64,000 bases of DNA, taken from Scenedesmus sp. ARA3. Lineage: Eukaryota; Chlorophyta; Chlorophyceae; Sphaeropleales; Scenedesmaceae. Below are positions 1 to 16,349 of the stretch, piece after piece; within the stretch, counting starts at the first letter, position 1, and each line of letters starts with the position of its first letter. Location: NCBI GenBank assembly GCA_004335835.1, contig RWJK01001689.1, forward strand, positions 23,334 through 87,333, written 5' to 3'. The translations under genes were made by a program, and so were the position numbers. The notes beneath the pieces are model-generated. The model was given only the letters and a program-made list of their open reading frames with translations. It did no database searches and was not told the origin of the DNA.

Positions 1-3372
<3,372 letters not shown>

Positions 3373-4291
3373 GCTGTACCTGTTCGGACGAGATTCTACC
3401 AACCTATGCAGCAAGTAACAATAGTTGACAATGACCACACAATGTGCGGCTACAACGACACAGCGTCAGGCTGCCGAAATTACTCGAAGCGCGAAAGGCA
3501 ACGGCAGGAACTCGCACGTAGGCGGCTGTTTCACTGTATAGATTACTAGTCCGAGTGTACTGTTCCTTTTAACTACACCGTAGTGGGCATCCTCGAGTGA
3601 CATAACACCAGCAGCGATGCCGCTCAGTGCTGCTGCTGCTACTGTTGCTGTAGCTGCTCTGAAAGATTGAGCGAGCAGTTGTACAAAGAAAGTTCAAGAA
3701 CGAGCTAATAAGTTTGTTTTACACGTGTTTGGTGACCCCGTACATCGGTTGACCGCACCGCCCATGTCACCCCACCTGACCAGCCTGGCCAGGCTGCCAT
3801 GGCAGTACTAGCACACATCTGCAGGGTTGCCAAATACTTTCACCGCTTGACTGGGCCACAAGAATGCCACGCTGCTGCTATGTATACGGCAGGGATCCAA
3901 CCCTATTCAAGTGAACTTTGCGCAGAACAACCCTAACACTGTTGGAGACTGTGCCCCCTGCTCACTGCTGGCAGCACAGTGCGACTTGCTGGTCTGGCAG
4001 TGCAAGTTCTTCTCCACAGAGGATGGAAACTGTTACAAGGTGATGTAAAATCCAGGCTTGCATCGTGCAGTGTCACCACAAGAGTGATTTAACATTCACA
4101 TTCATCAGTAGGCAACAATGGAACTGTGCAGTGCAGACTTGCTGAGCAACATGACCATTCATCATAGTTTCAAAGGTTGACGAGCAGCACAAGAAACCAA
4201 AACACTTGATTTTTTGTCGTCTAACAGAGAACAGCAATCCCACACAATGTGGCATTCCTAACATGCCGCAGCTGTTCCCATTGCCGCGTAA
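3373..4291. other. Intergenic: upstream of KRR1 and downstream of secreted paralog A
   Basis: No coding exon is recognised. The right part should hold the 3' UTR of the gene ending at 4292; a TGTAA-type polyadenylation motif on the minus strand (TTACA at about 4031) fits a chlorophyte 3' end. The left part should hold the KRR1 promoter. No TATA box or other regulatory motif is convincing. Confidence 0.5.
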
Positions 4292-4672
4292 TCACAGCGC
4301 CACCACTCCCAGCAGTGCCACCATGCCGGCACCCAGCAGTGCCAGTCCGCCCGGCCCACTGATGGTAGCTGCATTCTTCCTTGGTGTGACGGGATTGCCA
4401 GGGTTGACTGTGACAGTTTGAGGAACATAGTCTGCCTTGGTCATCTCAGTCACGCCAGTGGCTGTGTACGTGAGTGTTGCGTTCTTGATGTTGCCGCACA
4501 CATCAGTCATCACAGCGCTGAACACATGCTTGGTGGCAGTGTCATTGAAACCACCCGCAGTGATGGTCATGGGTGAGCGGCAGCCGGCTTGCACCAGCTC
4601 GCCGTCATGATAGCAGTTGATGACGCGAGGCACGCCCACAAACTGCCACGTCAGCGTGATGTCATCACCAGC

Positions 4673-4704
<32 letters not shown>

Positions 4705-7239
4705 TGCACCAAGTGAAGCCAAAACAGAAGCAGCTACGGTTTGGCAAGAAGGCGGTGCAGCTGCATAGTGAATTACCAACCGCCAACCTTGATGGCTTGG
4801 TTTAGCACCAGTCCTGTGTTACCAGCCTGTAAACCAAGGCTGCAGCGGTCTCTGCTCACCTGGATGGCTGAGGCCTGCTTGTCACACGAGATGTTGTAGA
4901 GCGTGGGCAGTGTAGACTTGCGTTGCACACCCACCAACACCCTGTCAGCCACAGTGGCTCCCATGTACTCTGTGTAGCCCTGCACTGCTGCTATGTCAGT
5001 CTGGTTCACAGTTGTCTTGCCCTGCAGGTCGACTATGGTGGGGTACTTGGTGAACACAGAGGCCTGCGCAGGGCACAGCACGCACATGCAGACAGCGTCA
5101 GCTGGTGCTGGCTGTGAAGTATGGGAATGAAGGTGGCCGCTGCACATCAACACGCAAACGTGCAATTCGCCGCACAAGCTGTATCAAGATAAGCAAACTG
5201 CAATGCGTGCTGGGAGCCTTTGGTGACAGTCACAGTAGTGTGTGGGTGTACACAAACCTGGTTTCACTTGCAGGAAAGCACCCAGCTCACCTTTGCACTC
5301 AGTGCATAGTACCCTTCTTGGAGCTGCAGGTCTTCGCTGTTGACGTTGAATGTGTAGTTGTCAGCAGCTGTTGCGTTGGACGGGACAAAGTAGTACTTGA
5401 CAAGCTTGCTGCCAATGGTGTCCTCCAGGACATCTTCACGCCCCAGTGGGGATGAAAGGTTGCCCCAGGCTTGCAGGACGTTCTGGAACAGCATTGCAGG
5501 AGCATCCTCAGAGCCGACTGCCTGGCCATTGAGGCTGAGGATCTGGGCAGGTGTTGGGGCAACACCAGTGACTGTGGCTGTCAGCTGACCTGGCAGTGCT
5601 GTTGCAGTGGCGTCATCAATGCAGAGGTCGCTGAACGTAATGTTGGCAGTTGCCTGGTGGTTGTTCCTGCAGCATCAAAGTACAGCAGCAGAGAGCAGCA
5701 GAGAGCAGCATGAAAGTACCTAATTTGGCTACTTTGCAAGTACATCTCCAGTTGCAATAACCAGCGCTGTCCTTCAAGCAACATTCCTGCAAGCAAGAAG
5801 TCGCCGGTGCTGACAGGCAAGAGAAAGCCGTCACGGCGACACGCGCCCTGCTGCAGCTGCTCACCTGTACCAGCAGATTGTATGCTCGGAGGTCATGGGG
5901 CCTGTGAAGTTGACTGGCTGGTTGTCGATAGCGTAGCCATTGAGCGTGGTGGTGACTGTGACACATGACTCCTCGCCAACCTGCAGCAGATGCATGCATC
6001 TTACGGTCTTCGTGATGGCCGCAGATGCACTCTACCCCAGCTTAATGCGGCAACCGTTGCATTGCTTTGACTGCAAGCAAGTGCTTTCGATGAACACTGG
6101 CGGTAAATATTCATCAGCGGTACTTTGTTGAGCCCACAGAAACATGTTTGTATCACCTCAACAGCACAGCGGCTCCTGCAGGCACTACCTCACGGAGAAT
6201 ATGTTTGCAATACGTCGCCGCCCGTATGTTCCTGCAAGCCCATGCTCACCTCAGACAGCCAGCTGTCCTGCAACTGTAGCTTGCCAGCGTTACCAACCCT
6301 CTGAATGGCGCTTTCGCCAAGGACTCCATTGCGGCGCACAGTTGAAGTCCAAGTTGCACTCTGTGTCACGTTGTGCTCCAGCCCCAGTAGCTTCCGGGAC
6401 ACAGGCAGCGAGGCACAGGCGGTTGCATCTGCTCCCTCAGTAAACAGTGGGCTCTCAGGGACAAAGTAGAGTGTAGGAACAACACCTGCAGGGTTGCAAG
6501 CAGCAGCACAGCTGTGAGGGCAGCAGTCACACACATTATACATCTGCAGTGACTGGGCTCAGTGGACGTATTGCATGCATTGTGCTAGGCCATGGTTCTG
6601 CCAGGAAGCATGAAACAGCAGACACCATGATGACCAACACCTGCATGCTTACCTGCACCATACTCCTTCAGGGCGACTTTCAGAACACTATTGCCCACGC
6701 TAACACCAGCAAGCTCTGCCGCTGTTGTTTGGGCCGCCCGTGTCCACACCGCGGGGAAGTTGCAGACATCAGTGCCATTGCAGATGTCAAGGGCGTATGT
6801 TCCATTTGGGAGCAGTACATAGCGCCGGAGATCTGCATCGATGTCTGTGGCTGTTGGGAAGAAGTTCAACTTGGGCGCACAAGGATTGCTGCTGCTGATG
6901 GCACCGGCCAGGCCTGTGGTGTGAGGAAAGGATTGACAGCAGCGCTTTGGAACATTGCCTGGTATGTGAAGCGAAGCCATCTTCAGGCGCTCCGTTGGTC
7001 TCAATCAGCAGGCAGCAGTCCGACGCGTGACTACATCTGTCTGCAGGCAACTGTCAGTCGACAAGAAAGCACTACATACCACAGTGCACATTTCTTGCAC
7101 CAAAAAGCCATGCAAAATATGCGTTATGAATGTATTGCCCTGCCGTCAGGTCAGACAGAGCACATTTTATCAACAAGCCCGTTCCCGCCTCACCTGCACA
7201 GCAGGCCAGTAGCACCAGTGCAACGGCCCGGGAGTCCAT
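4292..7239 (-). CDS. Secreted GPI-anchor-type protein, paralog A (unknown function)
   Basis: Seven exons: 7239-7194, 6913-6653, 6485-6250, 5980-5865, 5666-5291, 5063-4860 and 4672-4292. Phases close to give 539 residues. The first exon is a signal peptide (MDSRAVALVLLACCA). The body has many Asn-X-Thr/Ser sites, as expected for a glycosylated cell-surface or wall protein. The end is a hydrophobic, uncharged tail (GLALLGAGMVALLGVVAL) after a small-residue stretch, which fits a GPI attachment signal. Family landmarks shared with the next two genes are C.PKLNFFPT, CNFPAVW, HTICWYR, a YALSAK segment and TDVCGN. No known domain was recognised. Another ATG at 7260 is in frame but precedes a charged segment, so 7239 is preferred. 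It forms a tandem array with the genes at 8589 and 12489. Confidence 0.85.
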
Positions 7240-8588
7240 CTTACACCTAAAAACAAGCAATCAGGCTTGACGTTTCGTACGCGAAGTCAACGAAGAGTAG
7301 CAGAGGTTGCTAGTTGCTGCAGCCCAACAAAGGCGAACTGTGCACTGCTTTCTCGAGGCTCGCTTGTCACGTCTGCCGACAAAGCCATTGAGCAGCAGGC
7401 AGATGCTTTATACTCGTTAGACGGCAAGACTGTAGCACTTTGGTCATCTAACAATGACAGCAGTAGCACTGTTGCTTAGCTACTGCCCCTATGCCACCAA
7501 GTTCCAGACTGCATGCACGCTGTTTATTGGCGGGCTGTGGGTAAACAAATTTCAACTTTTGGTGTCACTTTTCTGCAGCACGGCAGGCGGTGTCCTCTGC
7601 CGCATGCAGAAGCTCAGACACATGTGTGCATCAGTTGCATGTAGAGCAGCTACGTATACGTAGTATACCCACCAACTCGGCCTGCATCCGGCATGTTATG
7701 TGAGCGATAGTAGCTGCTGCAAGTAGTCATACGGACTGGCACGATGTTGAGGATTACTGACATGCAGCCTGCATTGCAGTGCAACCGGTGCAACAGCGCC
7801 TTGGACTGTTTAGTGTCACATGGCTGGCCTTGCAGGTGAAGCCTGCAGCTACCAAGCCTTGCAGTGTCTTGTCGAGCACAGCAAGCAGCATTGCATGGTC
7901 TGCCTTTTTTTAGCGCAAATCCGTTGTGAAGCTGATAGCTGCTACTTCAGCATCTGCTGGTGGCATAGGTTTTAAACTTTGCCGCAACTGCAGTGCTGCA
8001 TGCAGCCTGCAGGATCACTTGAGTTGACATGACACGATGCAAACAGCCAGGTCAGGTGAACCAGATGTACGTTTGGCACCACCAACCTGGATGCTGCTCA
8101 AAGTTGGTGCCAAAGCCACTCTGAGTGACTCAGAACTGAGCCAGCAGCTGCTCAGACATCCACAAACATTGGCTGCGTAAGAGAACCACCAGCTGCAGCT
8201 TGAAGGAGATGCAGCGTTCCAAACGTGCAACGCAGCACTGGCACGAGTCTATGGCACAGTCCTGCAAGGATGCTATATGCATGCATCCAGTGAACCAAAG
8301 CGATACAACTGTGCCTCTAAGTGAGCTGGTGTGAGGCCACCACCCAGTTATTGCTATGAAAACCCCTGCCACGTGCACGCCACATATGTAGACAACACAA
8401 CCTCCCTCATGGTCATGCTTTGCTGACATGCGCTAACCAGCCGTTTGATTCTGTGCATGCCAACTACCTACGGCCTGCATGGCACGATGCAGAACCTGAC
8501 AGCTTGTGCAGCAGCACCATGGCCCTGGCATCCTGCAAACGCTTATTACAAATGCTCTCACCCCTCTGCCCCCAACATTGCGATCCAT
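7240..8588. other. Intergenic between secreted paralogs A and B
   Basis: About 1.3 kb with no supported exon. It should contain the promoter of paralog A (right of 7239) and the 3' UTR of paralog B. Scattered short repeats rich in CTGCA are present. No mobile element was recognised. Confidence 0.5.
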
Positions 8589-11562
8589 TTACAGCAGCGC
8601 AGCCAGCAGGCCCATGCCAAGGGTCAGCATGCCAGCAGCTGCAGTAGCGGCAGCGCCGTTCTTCTTGGGTGACACGCCCACACCGCCAGGGGCCACTGGG
8701 ATATCATCCACCTTGGTCAGAGCAGTCACGCCCTGTGCGCTGTAGCTGTACTCAACCTTCTTCTCCGCACCACACACGTCAGTGATGACCACAGTGAACT
8801 TGATGGGGTCTGCGCTCACATCCTTGGCAGCAACGATGAATGGAGACTTGCAGGAAACGGCGGCATCGCTGCCGTGGGTGCACTTCTGGTCAAACACAGC
8901 ACCGGTGATGGACCATGTGAAGGTGATGTCCTGGCCGGTCTGTAAGCGGCACACAGGCCGGCAGATACAAGCATGTTAAGTGGGTTGTTGGCCATGTGGT
9001 AGGGCTTATGATTATGAAAGCGAGCACTGGCTGACAGTGCTGTTGCTCAACTGGAGATCATCTGCAGCAGCACCAATGTAACAGCTGCAGGTTTCATACC
9101 AACATATCTGTACACATAGGGCGGGTTGTTGTCTGTATGCTGCTCAGCATTGCGCCAATTTCAGCTGCACATGCAGAGTAACCTGCTGAGCCCAACACAG
9201 CCAGCCTAGGCCATAGCAAGGTGGGCGGCAAGGTGTCGATAGCTGCACAATAGCTCAGTGATCACCCTCAATTCAAACCCAGTCACGCTGCTCACCGTGA
9301 TGGCTGCGCCTTCCTTGTCACTGCTGATGGCTGTCAGCAGCGTTGGCTCCTGCTGCACGCCAAATGTCTCACCCACAAACAGATCCTTGGCCATGACCTC
9401 AGTCAGGCCATTGACCTCCGTTACATCTGTCTGGTTAATGGGGGACTTGCCGATGCCCACAAGCTCTGGGTAGTTGGTGATCATGGAGACCTTGGCAGTA
9501 ACGTTGTAGATGCCCTGCTGCAGGCTGGCAGGCAGGTCAAACGTGTAGATGCTGTCGGAGTCACTGAGGTTCAGGGACAAAGGCGGTATGATGTAGCTCA
9601 CAAGGAAGTTCCTGAGATCTGTGTTCACGTCGTAGTCGGCGGTTGCGGCACTGCCGTCAAGCTCCTTTACTTTGGTGCCGCGAACGTTGATGACAGGCCT
9701 CTGCAGGGGCAGCGGGCCCATGCCCATAGTGATCAGCATGTCAGGTCCCCGCTGCATGATGACAGGGGCAGGGCTGATGGAGCTGATGTTGACCGTGACT
9801 GCAGCACAGCAGGCAAGGCAGACGGCAGAAGCGCTTAACACATCTACTTAAGGTGCACAGCTATGCAATTACCTTGGTTCTTTGCAGCCTAGGGCAACAT
9901 AGCTTTGTCATATAACATGCTGCCACAAGCATTGCTACCGCAATCTACAGTCATGAACGTCAGCCTGGACTGAAGACAAGCTGGCCTAGCTGGCAGTGCC
10001 TAGCATGGCTGAAGCGACAGTTTTTGCAAGCCTTGCTTTAGCAGCCCATGTAGCCGCTGTTCCAGAAAGGCGGCCTTGCAGCCAACATGGTGGCACAGGA
10101 GGGCATTTGCTGCCAGCACGCTGCTACATGTAGTGCAGTGACATGTCGTGCTGGCTGCAGTTACGAAGCGACAATGTGCTGCATGCTCCACTCACTTGTT
10201 TTGTTGTCGTTGGTAACATCACAGAGGCCCCTGGTGCTGATGGACACCTCAGCATTGGCATGCTCGTCGGCTGGAGGCTTAAACCAGCAGACAGTCCTGA
10301 TGATGGTTTCAGTGGCACTGAAGTTGGCGAACGCTGGGGTGAACTCGATTCCTGTAATGTTGATAGTGATGGTGGCACATTGCTCACCCTGCAAGCATTT
10401 GCAGCAGCAAGCACGAACCGAGCGTTATGAGTGCATAAGCCTCTGCATTGAGGCCTGCCAAGAAACATTCACAGGTTGTGATACCAAACGTTGTTTCTCA
10501 GCACATTTGCACCGGTGAGGGCCATGTGCTGCCGCGACCCCGGCGCTGCTGATTCGTTGCTGGCAGCAGTGTATGGCAGTATCTGTGTATGGTGTGCGCT
10601 TGGCGTCACGTGCGCAGGGGTAGGGTGAAAGTATCAGCGCCTGTCCTACGTGGCTGTATACAGATGTCTGGATTACTCACCACGTAATCCTCCTTGGGAA
10701 TGAGCAGCTGGCCACCTGTGGCACCAAATGGGGTGGTCGCTACTGCTGCACCGCCAATCTTGACAGCATATGTAATCGCGCCTGGCGTGGCGACAGTGTA
10801 CGTGGTGTTGTCTGCCAGCAAGCGGCGCGCGGGCGATGGCGGTGGGCCAAGGCAGGCGTCATCGGTGACATTCGCGCCAAAATTCAAGTAAGGGCTCTTG
10901 ACCTGGAAGTACAGCACAGCGTCAACTGTCCTGGGCAGCACCACCTTTATCAGGCCAGTGTTGAAGGTGGTGCTGATGTCCAGAGAGTCAGCTGCCGTCT
11001 CCTGCGTGGCCCTTGACCACACAGCAGGCCAGTTGCAGTCGCTGCCGGGAGCGCAAGTTTCGATGATGGGGGTGCTGGTGTTGCCAGTTGTGTTGTAGCC
11101 GGTAGTCCTTGTCAGGTTGACGCCCAGGGCTTCAGAAGTTGCAAAGAAGTCCACTTCGACGTCACACCCTTCTGGAGCAGCAGCATGTACACCTGCATAA
11201 ACAGAGCACAGCACACAGCAAAGCGGTGAATATAAGGTATAGGGTCTGCCATAAAAGTTCCTGATTGTCCCTGGTTGGTCCTGGTTGCTCATGACACTGT
11301 CTGGCGCTAGAGGCAGTGCTGCAGCAATGCAAGCAGGGGCTGCCTCTATGCAAGCAATGTATGCAGCAAGCAACGCCAGCTGTCAAACTGATGCAACACA
11401 TTTGTTCCATCAGGCTACACGAGTTCAACATAGAAACACGTAATGGCAGGCGCATGTTCACGCGTGGCGGGCCTGGAGTCAATACATGTGTACTGTATCT
11501 CTGTTCTCACCTGCTGCAAATACGGCCAAAAGGCCAGCGACAAGCAAGATTTGCTTCTTCAT
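8589..11562 (-). CDS. Secreted GPI-anchor-type protein, paralog B (unknown function)
   Basis: Five exons: 11562-11511, 11192-10681, 10388-10196, 9798-9296 and 8939-8589; phases close to 536 residues. The signal peptide is MKKQILLVAGLLAVFAA. Landmarks shared with A and C are CNWPAVW, a GEQC start to exon 3, RTVCWF, TVNIS at the start of exon 4, NQTDV, TDVCG and a hydrophobic C-terminal tail (MLTLGMGLLAALL) that suggests a GPI signal. It has the fewest introns of the three; exon 4 alone (503 bases) covers what is split into three exons in paralog C. Function is unknown. A cell-wall or surface glycoprotein is the simplest reading from secretion, glycosylation sites and tandem amplification. Confidence 0.85.
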
Positions 11563-12488
11563 TTTCAAGTAGCGTAGGCGGGGCTAGCGCCCGTCCACCA
11601 CGACAAGAAGCAGGACTCCTCTCAGGCTCAAAACGAAGGGACGCCGACTGCTCTGTGTAGGCACCGATAGTACGGTAGTTTGAGCTTACTTATACAGAGC
11701 AGGCGTGTACAGTTATGTACACGGCTCGCACTGCAGGAGGGTTTGTAGTGCTGGGTTCCAGTACAGCTGCTAACAGGTGCAGCCGAAGGGACACGGCGCC
11801 CAGACATGCCAATACAGTGTAACAAAGATTTATTCATCGATTGGTTGACGCTTTTTCTGGCTGCATCGATGTTACCTGGCGTTGAAGTACAAGTGGGCTT
11901 GCACAAGTACAGGTGGGCTGGCAGTGACAGCATGGTCACACATACCAATGCAAAGCAGATACATAACCTCTCAAGATGAATCAGCTTCCGTTTCAAGCAT
12001 CTTCATCCAAGGTGTCACAAGGAGCGTAGGTCATGACATGCGTTCATACTGACAGCAGCAGCGCGGCAATGCAAGCATTGCCAACCACCCAGTCAGCATG
12101 CAATCGCCTTCCAAAACCATACTGGTGTGAGCATGAGCATTGTTTGCTGTTGCGTCTGTAGCTGTGCCACGCTAGCAAGCATCAATCTGGCCTGCCGTAC
12201 ACCATCTACTTGTCCTTGTTATCAGCCCATTGTCAACAAAGCAGCTGCAGTGTTGACAGGCATGTGCACAATGCCTATTGTGAATCAAGTTTGTTGAGCT
12301 CCTGCTCAATTAATTCTAGCTAGAGACTAGAGACGGCATCCCTCACAAAATGGCGGCAACAACGAATGATCACGGGCCACCAGTCGTGGCCTACGGCTGC
12401 TGCTGCTGCTGCTATAGCTGTCTTCAGCACTAAACTTCACTCTGATGCTTCTCCAGCTACGCAGCTTCATGTCATACACTGCCTGCGC
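11563..12488. other. Intergenic between secreted paralogs B and C
   Basis: About 0.9 kb without a supported exon. It should contain the upstream region of paralog B and the 3' UTR of paralog C. A short direct repeat of AAGTACAGGTGGGCT/CAAGTGGGCT type occurs near 11885-11915. Nothing else stands out. Confidence 0.5.
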
Positions 12489-15400
12489 TTACAGCAGGGC
12501 TGCAGCCAGCAGCACCAGCAGCACAGCCAGCGCGCCAGCTGGCTTGGCAGCAGCAGCGCTGTTCCTGGGCTGCTTGGAAGCAGCAGCTGGCAGAGACAGG
12601 TTGTCAGTGACAACTGGGATGTAGTCCACCTTGCTGACTGCCTGCACGCCCTGCTGCGTGTAGCTGTAATCAGCCTGCTTGCTGTTGCCGCACACGTCAG
12701 TGAACTCCACACGGAAGGTGTGCTGCTGGCTGTTGTGGCTCACATCATTGGCCTGCACAGCAGCACCAGGAGACAAAGCAGCGGGTTAAGCACAGGAAAC
12801 TGCTGCTGGATGTGCTGAGTATGCGGCCATGCACTGCCAAAACCACTGTTTGTTGACTGCCTTGTGCAGTAGGTGTGTCTGTAGGCAGCTGCTGCTGCCC
12901 TGGCCGTTGACTTTCATGCTGCCTCCTGGGAGCTGTGGCAGTTGTAACATCATCGCGCCCTGAACAAACTGCAACCTGCGGCTCACAAAAACCTGCGGCT
13001 CACCTGCACGATCACGCCTGAGGCGCAGTCGGGGATCTCCACGTCATCGTGGAAGCAGCGCTCCTGGCCGATGCCGGCAAACTGCCAGAAGAAGGTGATG
13101 GGCTCGCCAGACTGCAGCGAACCAAGGCGGCAGCGGCGACAGCAGCAGCACGTTAGAACAACATGCATATAACAGCCGCATACTGCGCACATCCACATCA
13201 TGCGGATCGACATACTGCAGGAGGCGGTGTTGGCACGATACCTGCACAAAAGCTGCCGCCACAACTGCAGCGCCACCCTCCTTGCAGCTGCGGCCCTGCT
13301 GTCTGCTGTGTTACACTAGCCGTGCTGCTGCTTGCTGCAAACAGACCACAGCCTCACCTGGATGTTCTGGTTGAGCTTGTCGCTGGTGATGGCGGACAGC
13401 GTGGTCTTGCTCTTCTGCACGCCCACCATGCTGGTTTCGTTGATCACAGTCACGCCAGAGTACTCCACAAAGCCGCGCACATCCTCACCATACGAGTCAG
13501 CCTGCAAGCACAGATTCATAGCACCAGATCGGCAAGGCAAGCATGTTGGTTGGGTGGCGAGAGTACTCCACAAAGCCGCGCACATCCTCATCATACGAGT
13601 CAGCCTGCAGGCACAGATTCACAGCAGCAGGTTCCGCAGCGTCAGCATGTTAGTTGGGCGGCCAGAGTACTCCACAAAGCCGCGCACGTCCTCACCATAT
13701 GAATCAGTCTGCAGGCACACACGCACATGCAGCAGCGCGCATGCGGAAGGTGCACAGCGTGAGAGTGTAGCTGAAGGGGAGTAGCAGCATCCTGCATGTC
13801 GCAATGTAGCCAGTACTGCCTGAAAAGCAGAGCTGGACGATTGCAAGCACACGGAACGTCATCGACTCACAGCAGTTGCAAATTCAACTGCCACCCACCT
13901 GGATGATGTTGGTGCGTCCATCAAGGTCAACAAGGTCAGGGAACTGGCTGACCAGGGCCACCTTGGCAGACAGCTTGTAGTATCCCTCATCAAGGCTGTC
14001 CTCGTCAAGCACAAAGCTGAAGGTGTCGTTGCCGGTGGTGTTGGCGGGCAGCATGATGTAGCGGTTGATGAAGTTGATAGGGTTGTTCATGGTGTCATAC
14101 TCCAGCTCCTTGATCACCTGCGGACAATGAGTGCACACAATCAGCAGAGCAGTGGCAAGGGTTTGGGTCAAGCACCCAACACTGTGCATAAACATCTTGC
14201 GCTGGAGCTAGCCTGGCAGCTTGGCGGGTGGGAGCGAGTGCATGCGTGTCGTGATGCTTGCGTGTAATGAACACATGGTGAGAGTTACACCCCATTCTGT
14301 GCTGTTGTGCAGCTAACTTACCTCGCCGTTCAGGGTGCGGTTCTTGCGGCCGAAGAGGTGAATGACTGGGCGGAAGAGCATGGCCTGCTTGCCGTTGACC
14401 ACAACGCTGCTGCCGTTCTGGCTCAGTTGCTGCGGCAGGGGCGCAATGTTGGAGATGTTCACAGTGACTGCGGGCAGCAGCAGCAGCAGCAGCAGCAGAC
14501 ATCAGGCAACTGCTGGGGCACGCACATGCATGTCAGACCAGGGAGCAAGTTCCAGACGTAAGGTCCTTTGCAGACACAGCACGCAGCTTGACAGCTGTGC
14601 AGCAGGCGTGCTGGTGGCACGTCTGCAGTAGTGCATACTCTGCTTGTCAATCAACATACACGCCACCAGCATATGCACAAAACGTAAAGGCATGCGCTTG
14701 CTCAGGATCAGCTCCACTCACACTGCTGGGTGGTGCACATGTCAAACTCAAACTGCGCCTTGGCCTGCTGCGACATGCGGTACCAGCACACCGTCTGCAC
14801 GGAGCTGAATCTGCTGGGGAAGCCAGGCAGGGCCGGGCTGACCTCCAGGCCAGTCACAGTCACGGTGATGTTGGCGCAGTGCTCGCCCTGCAGGCACGAA
14901 GTGATGAGGTGTTAGTAACAGTGCTGATGTCAGCAGCGCAGCGCGTCAGGTTACGAGAGTCCGTGACGTTGGGCCGGCAGCAGCGGCCGGTGAGCTAGTG
15001 GAGTTGGGAATTGATGGTGAAACAACTGCATGTGTGCAGCTGCCACCAGCGGATGAACACAATGCTGGTGTTGCCTGCATTGGATCTGCAGCACACATGC
15101 AGGTCGTGCTGCTGAGCAGCTCCCAGTACTATCAAGCTTATCGCCGCAGCCTAATGCACAGCATGTTTTTCAGAACTCACGTCCTTGTTGAGCTCCAGAG
15201 GGTCCAGCTGGCCAGACTTGCCGGCAATCTGGTCTCCCTCCTGAGCAGGTGCTCCGTCATATGACACGCTGTAGCTCCACTCTCCTGCAGTAGCCACAGA
15301 GTAGCGCTGGCCCTCCGCCTGCTGCAGCCTCCTGGTAGCAGGCACTGGCACGCGTGACTGCGCACACTCTGTCACGTCAGATCCCTCGGCCAGGAAAGCA

Positions 15401-16063
15401 CTGATAGGTGTGAAGAACAGGCGGGGCTTCTCGTTTCCGTACTGCTTAAAGGCAACCTTGAAGAGACCATCCTCGAGAGTGGTCTGCAGCTTGGTGGTGT
15501 ATGCGCTCTGGTTCTTCTGCTGCCACACGGCAGGGAAGTTGCAGACTGTGTCGCCCTTGCAGGTCTTGTTGTTGATCAGCTGCGGGGCACCGATCTGGTC
15601 AGCAGTAGGGAAGAAGTTGAGGGTAGGGGAGCAGGGGTCTGCTGCCCTGGCCATGCCTGCAGACAGTACGCCCAGGCAGCAGGCAGTACAGTGCAGCGTG
15701 CATGTTTGAATGAGTCGGCAGCAGTGAGGTGCATGGCCAGGTACAACAGTGGGTAGCATGCGTGTACAAAATAGGCCACGCAGCTGCTGCTAATCTTGAA
15801 CGTGAATGGAATGCAGTGGCGAGCTGTGTCTGCACACGGAATGCCAGCGCAGCATGTCCCGCCCCGCCATCATAACGTTGCAGCTGACCAAGACACTCAC
15901 AGAAGCATTGATAACGGCAATGAAGTTTTATTGACTATATTCGCATCTTGAGCAGCTGTGTGTAGTCAATGCAAGCGGCCGCTGCTCTGTCGACAGCAGT
16001 CCCGATCCTCGCACCTGCGCACAGTGCCACGAGGCACGCGGCCACCAGAAGCTTGCCAGCCAT
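12489..16063 (-). CDS. Secreted GPI-anchor-type protein, paralog C (unknown function)
   Basis: Eight exons: 16063-16015, 15656-15181, 14887-14722, 14467-14322, 14117-13899, 13501-13358, 13111-13004 and 12752-12489; phases close to 523 residues. The signal peptide is MAGKLLVAACLVALCA. Landmarks: CSPTLNFFPT, CNFPAVW, a GEHC start to exon 3, TVCWYR, TVNIS, YYKLSAK, TDVCGN and a terminal AGALAVLLVLLAAALL tail consistent with GPI anchoring. It has three introns not found in A or B. The acceptor of exon 6 is preceded by two tandem copies of that exon's start (see repeat entry). The gene lies only 286 bases from the 3' end of cofactor D. Confidence 0.85.
13502..13712 (-). repeat. Two tandem copies of the paralog C exon 6 acceptor junction
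   Basis: The exon 6 start (ADSYGEDVRGFVEYSG) and its CTGCAG acceptor at 13501 are repeated with equivalent junctions at 13604 and 13708, at 103- and 104-base spacing. Both copies still translate as SYGEDVRGFVEYSG in frame. The outer copy has small differences (TCTGCAG acceptor). Any of the three acceptors could in principle be used. The innermost is chosen because only it reads on into the rest of the exon. Confidence 0.92.
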
Positions 16064-16349
16064 TTTGCAGCTGCTTTTACAACTTCAGACGCTCGCAGCT
16101 GACTCCACTTTCTTTCACACTTGACAACTCCGACCCGCGTTTCTGGCACAGCAGCCCTATGTCGCTGCTAGTATTGATTGATACAAACCAAACAAACTGT
16201 TATTATGCAGGTCTCCTGCTTTGACGCCCAGCTATGCAGCGCGCGTATGTACTTTGGCGCCAGCATGCAAGAAACCGAACGTGACACCTGCCAGCAATAC
16301 ACACTCGTGACAGTGACAGCTTCAAAAACACACGCACCAGTAAATGCAC

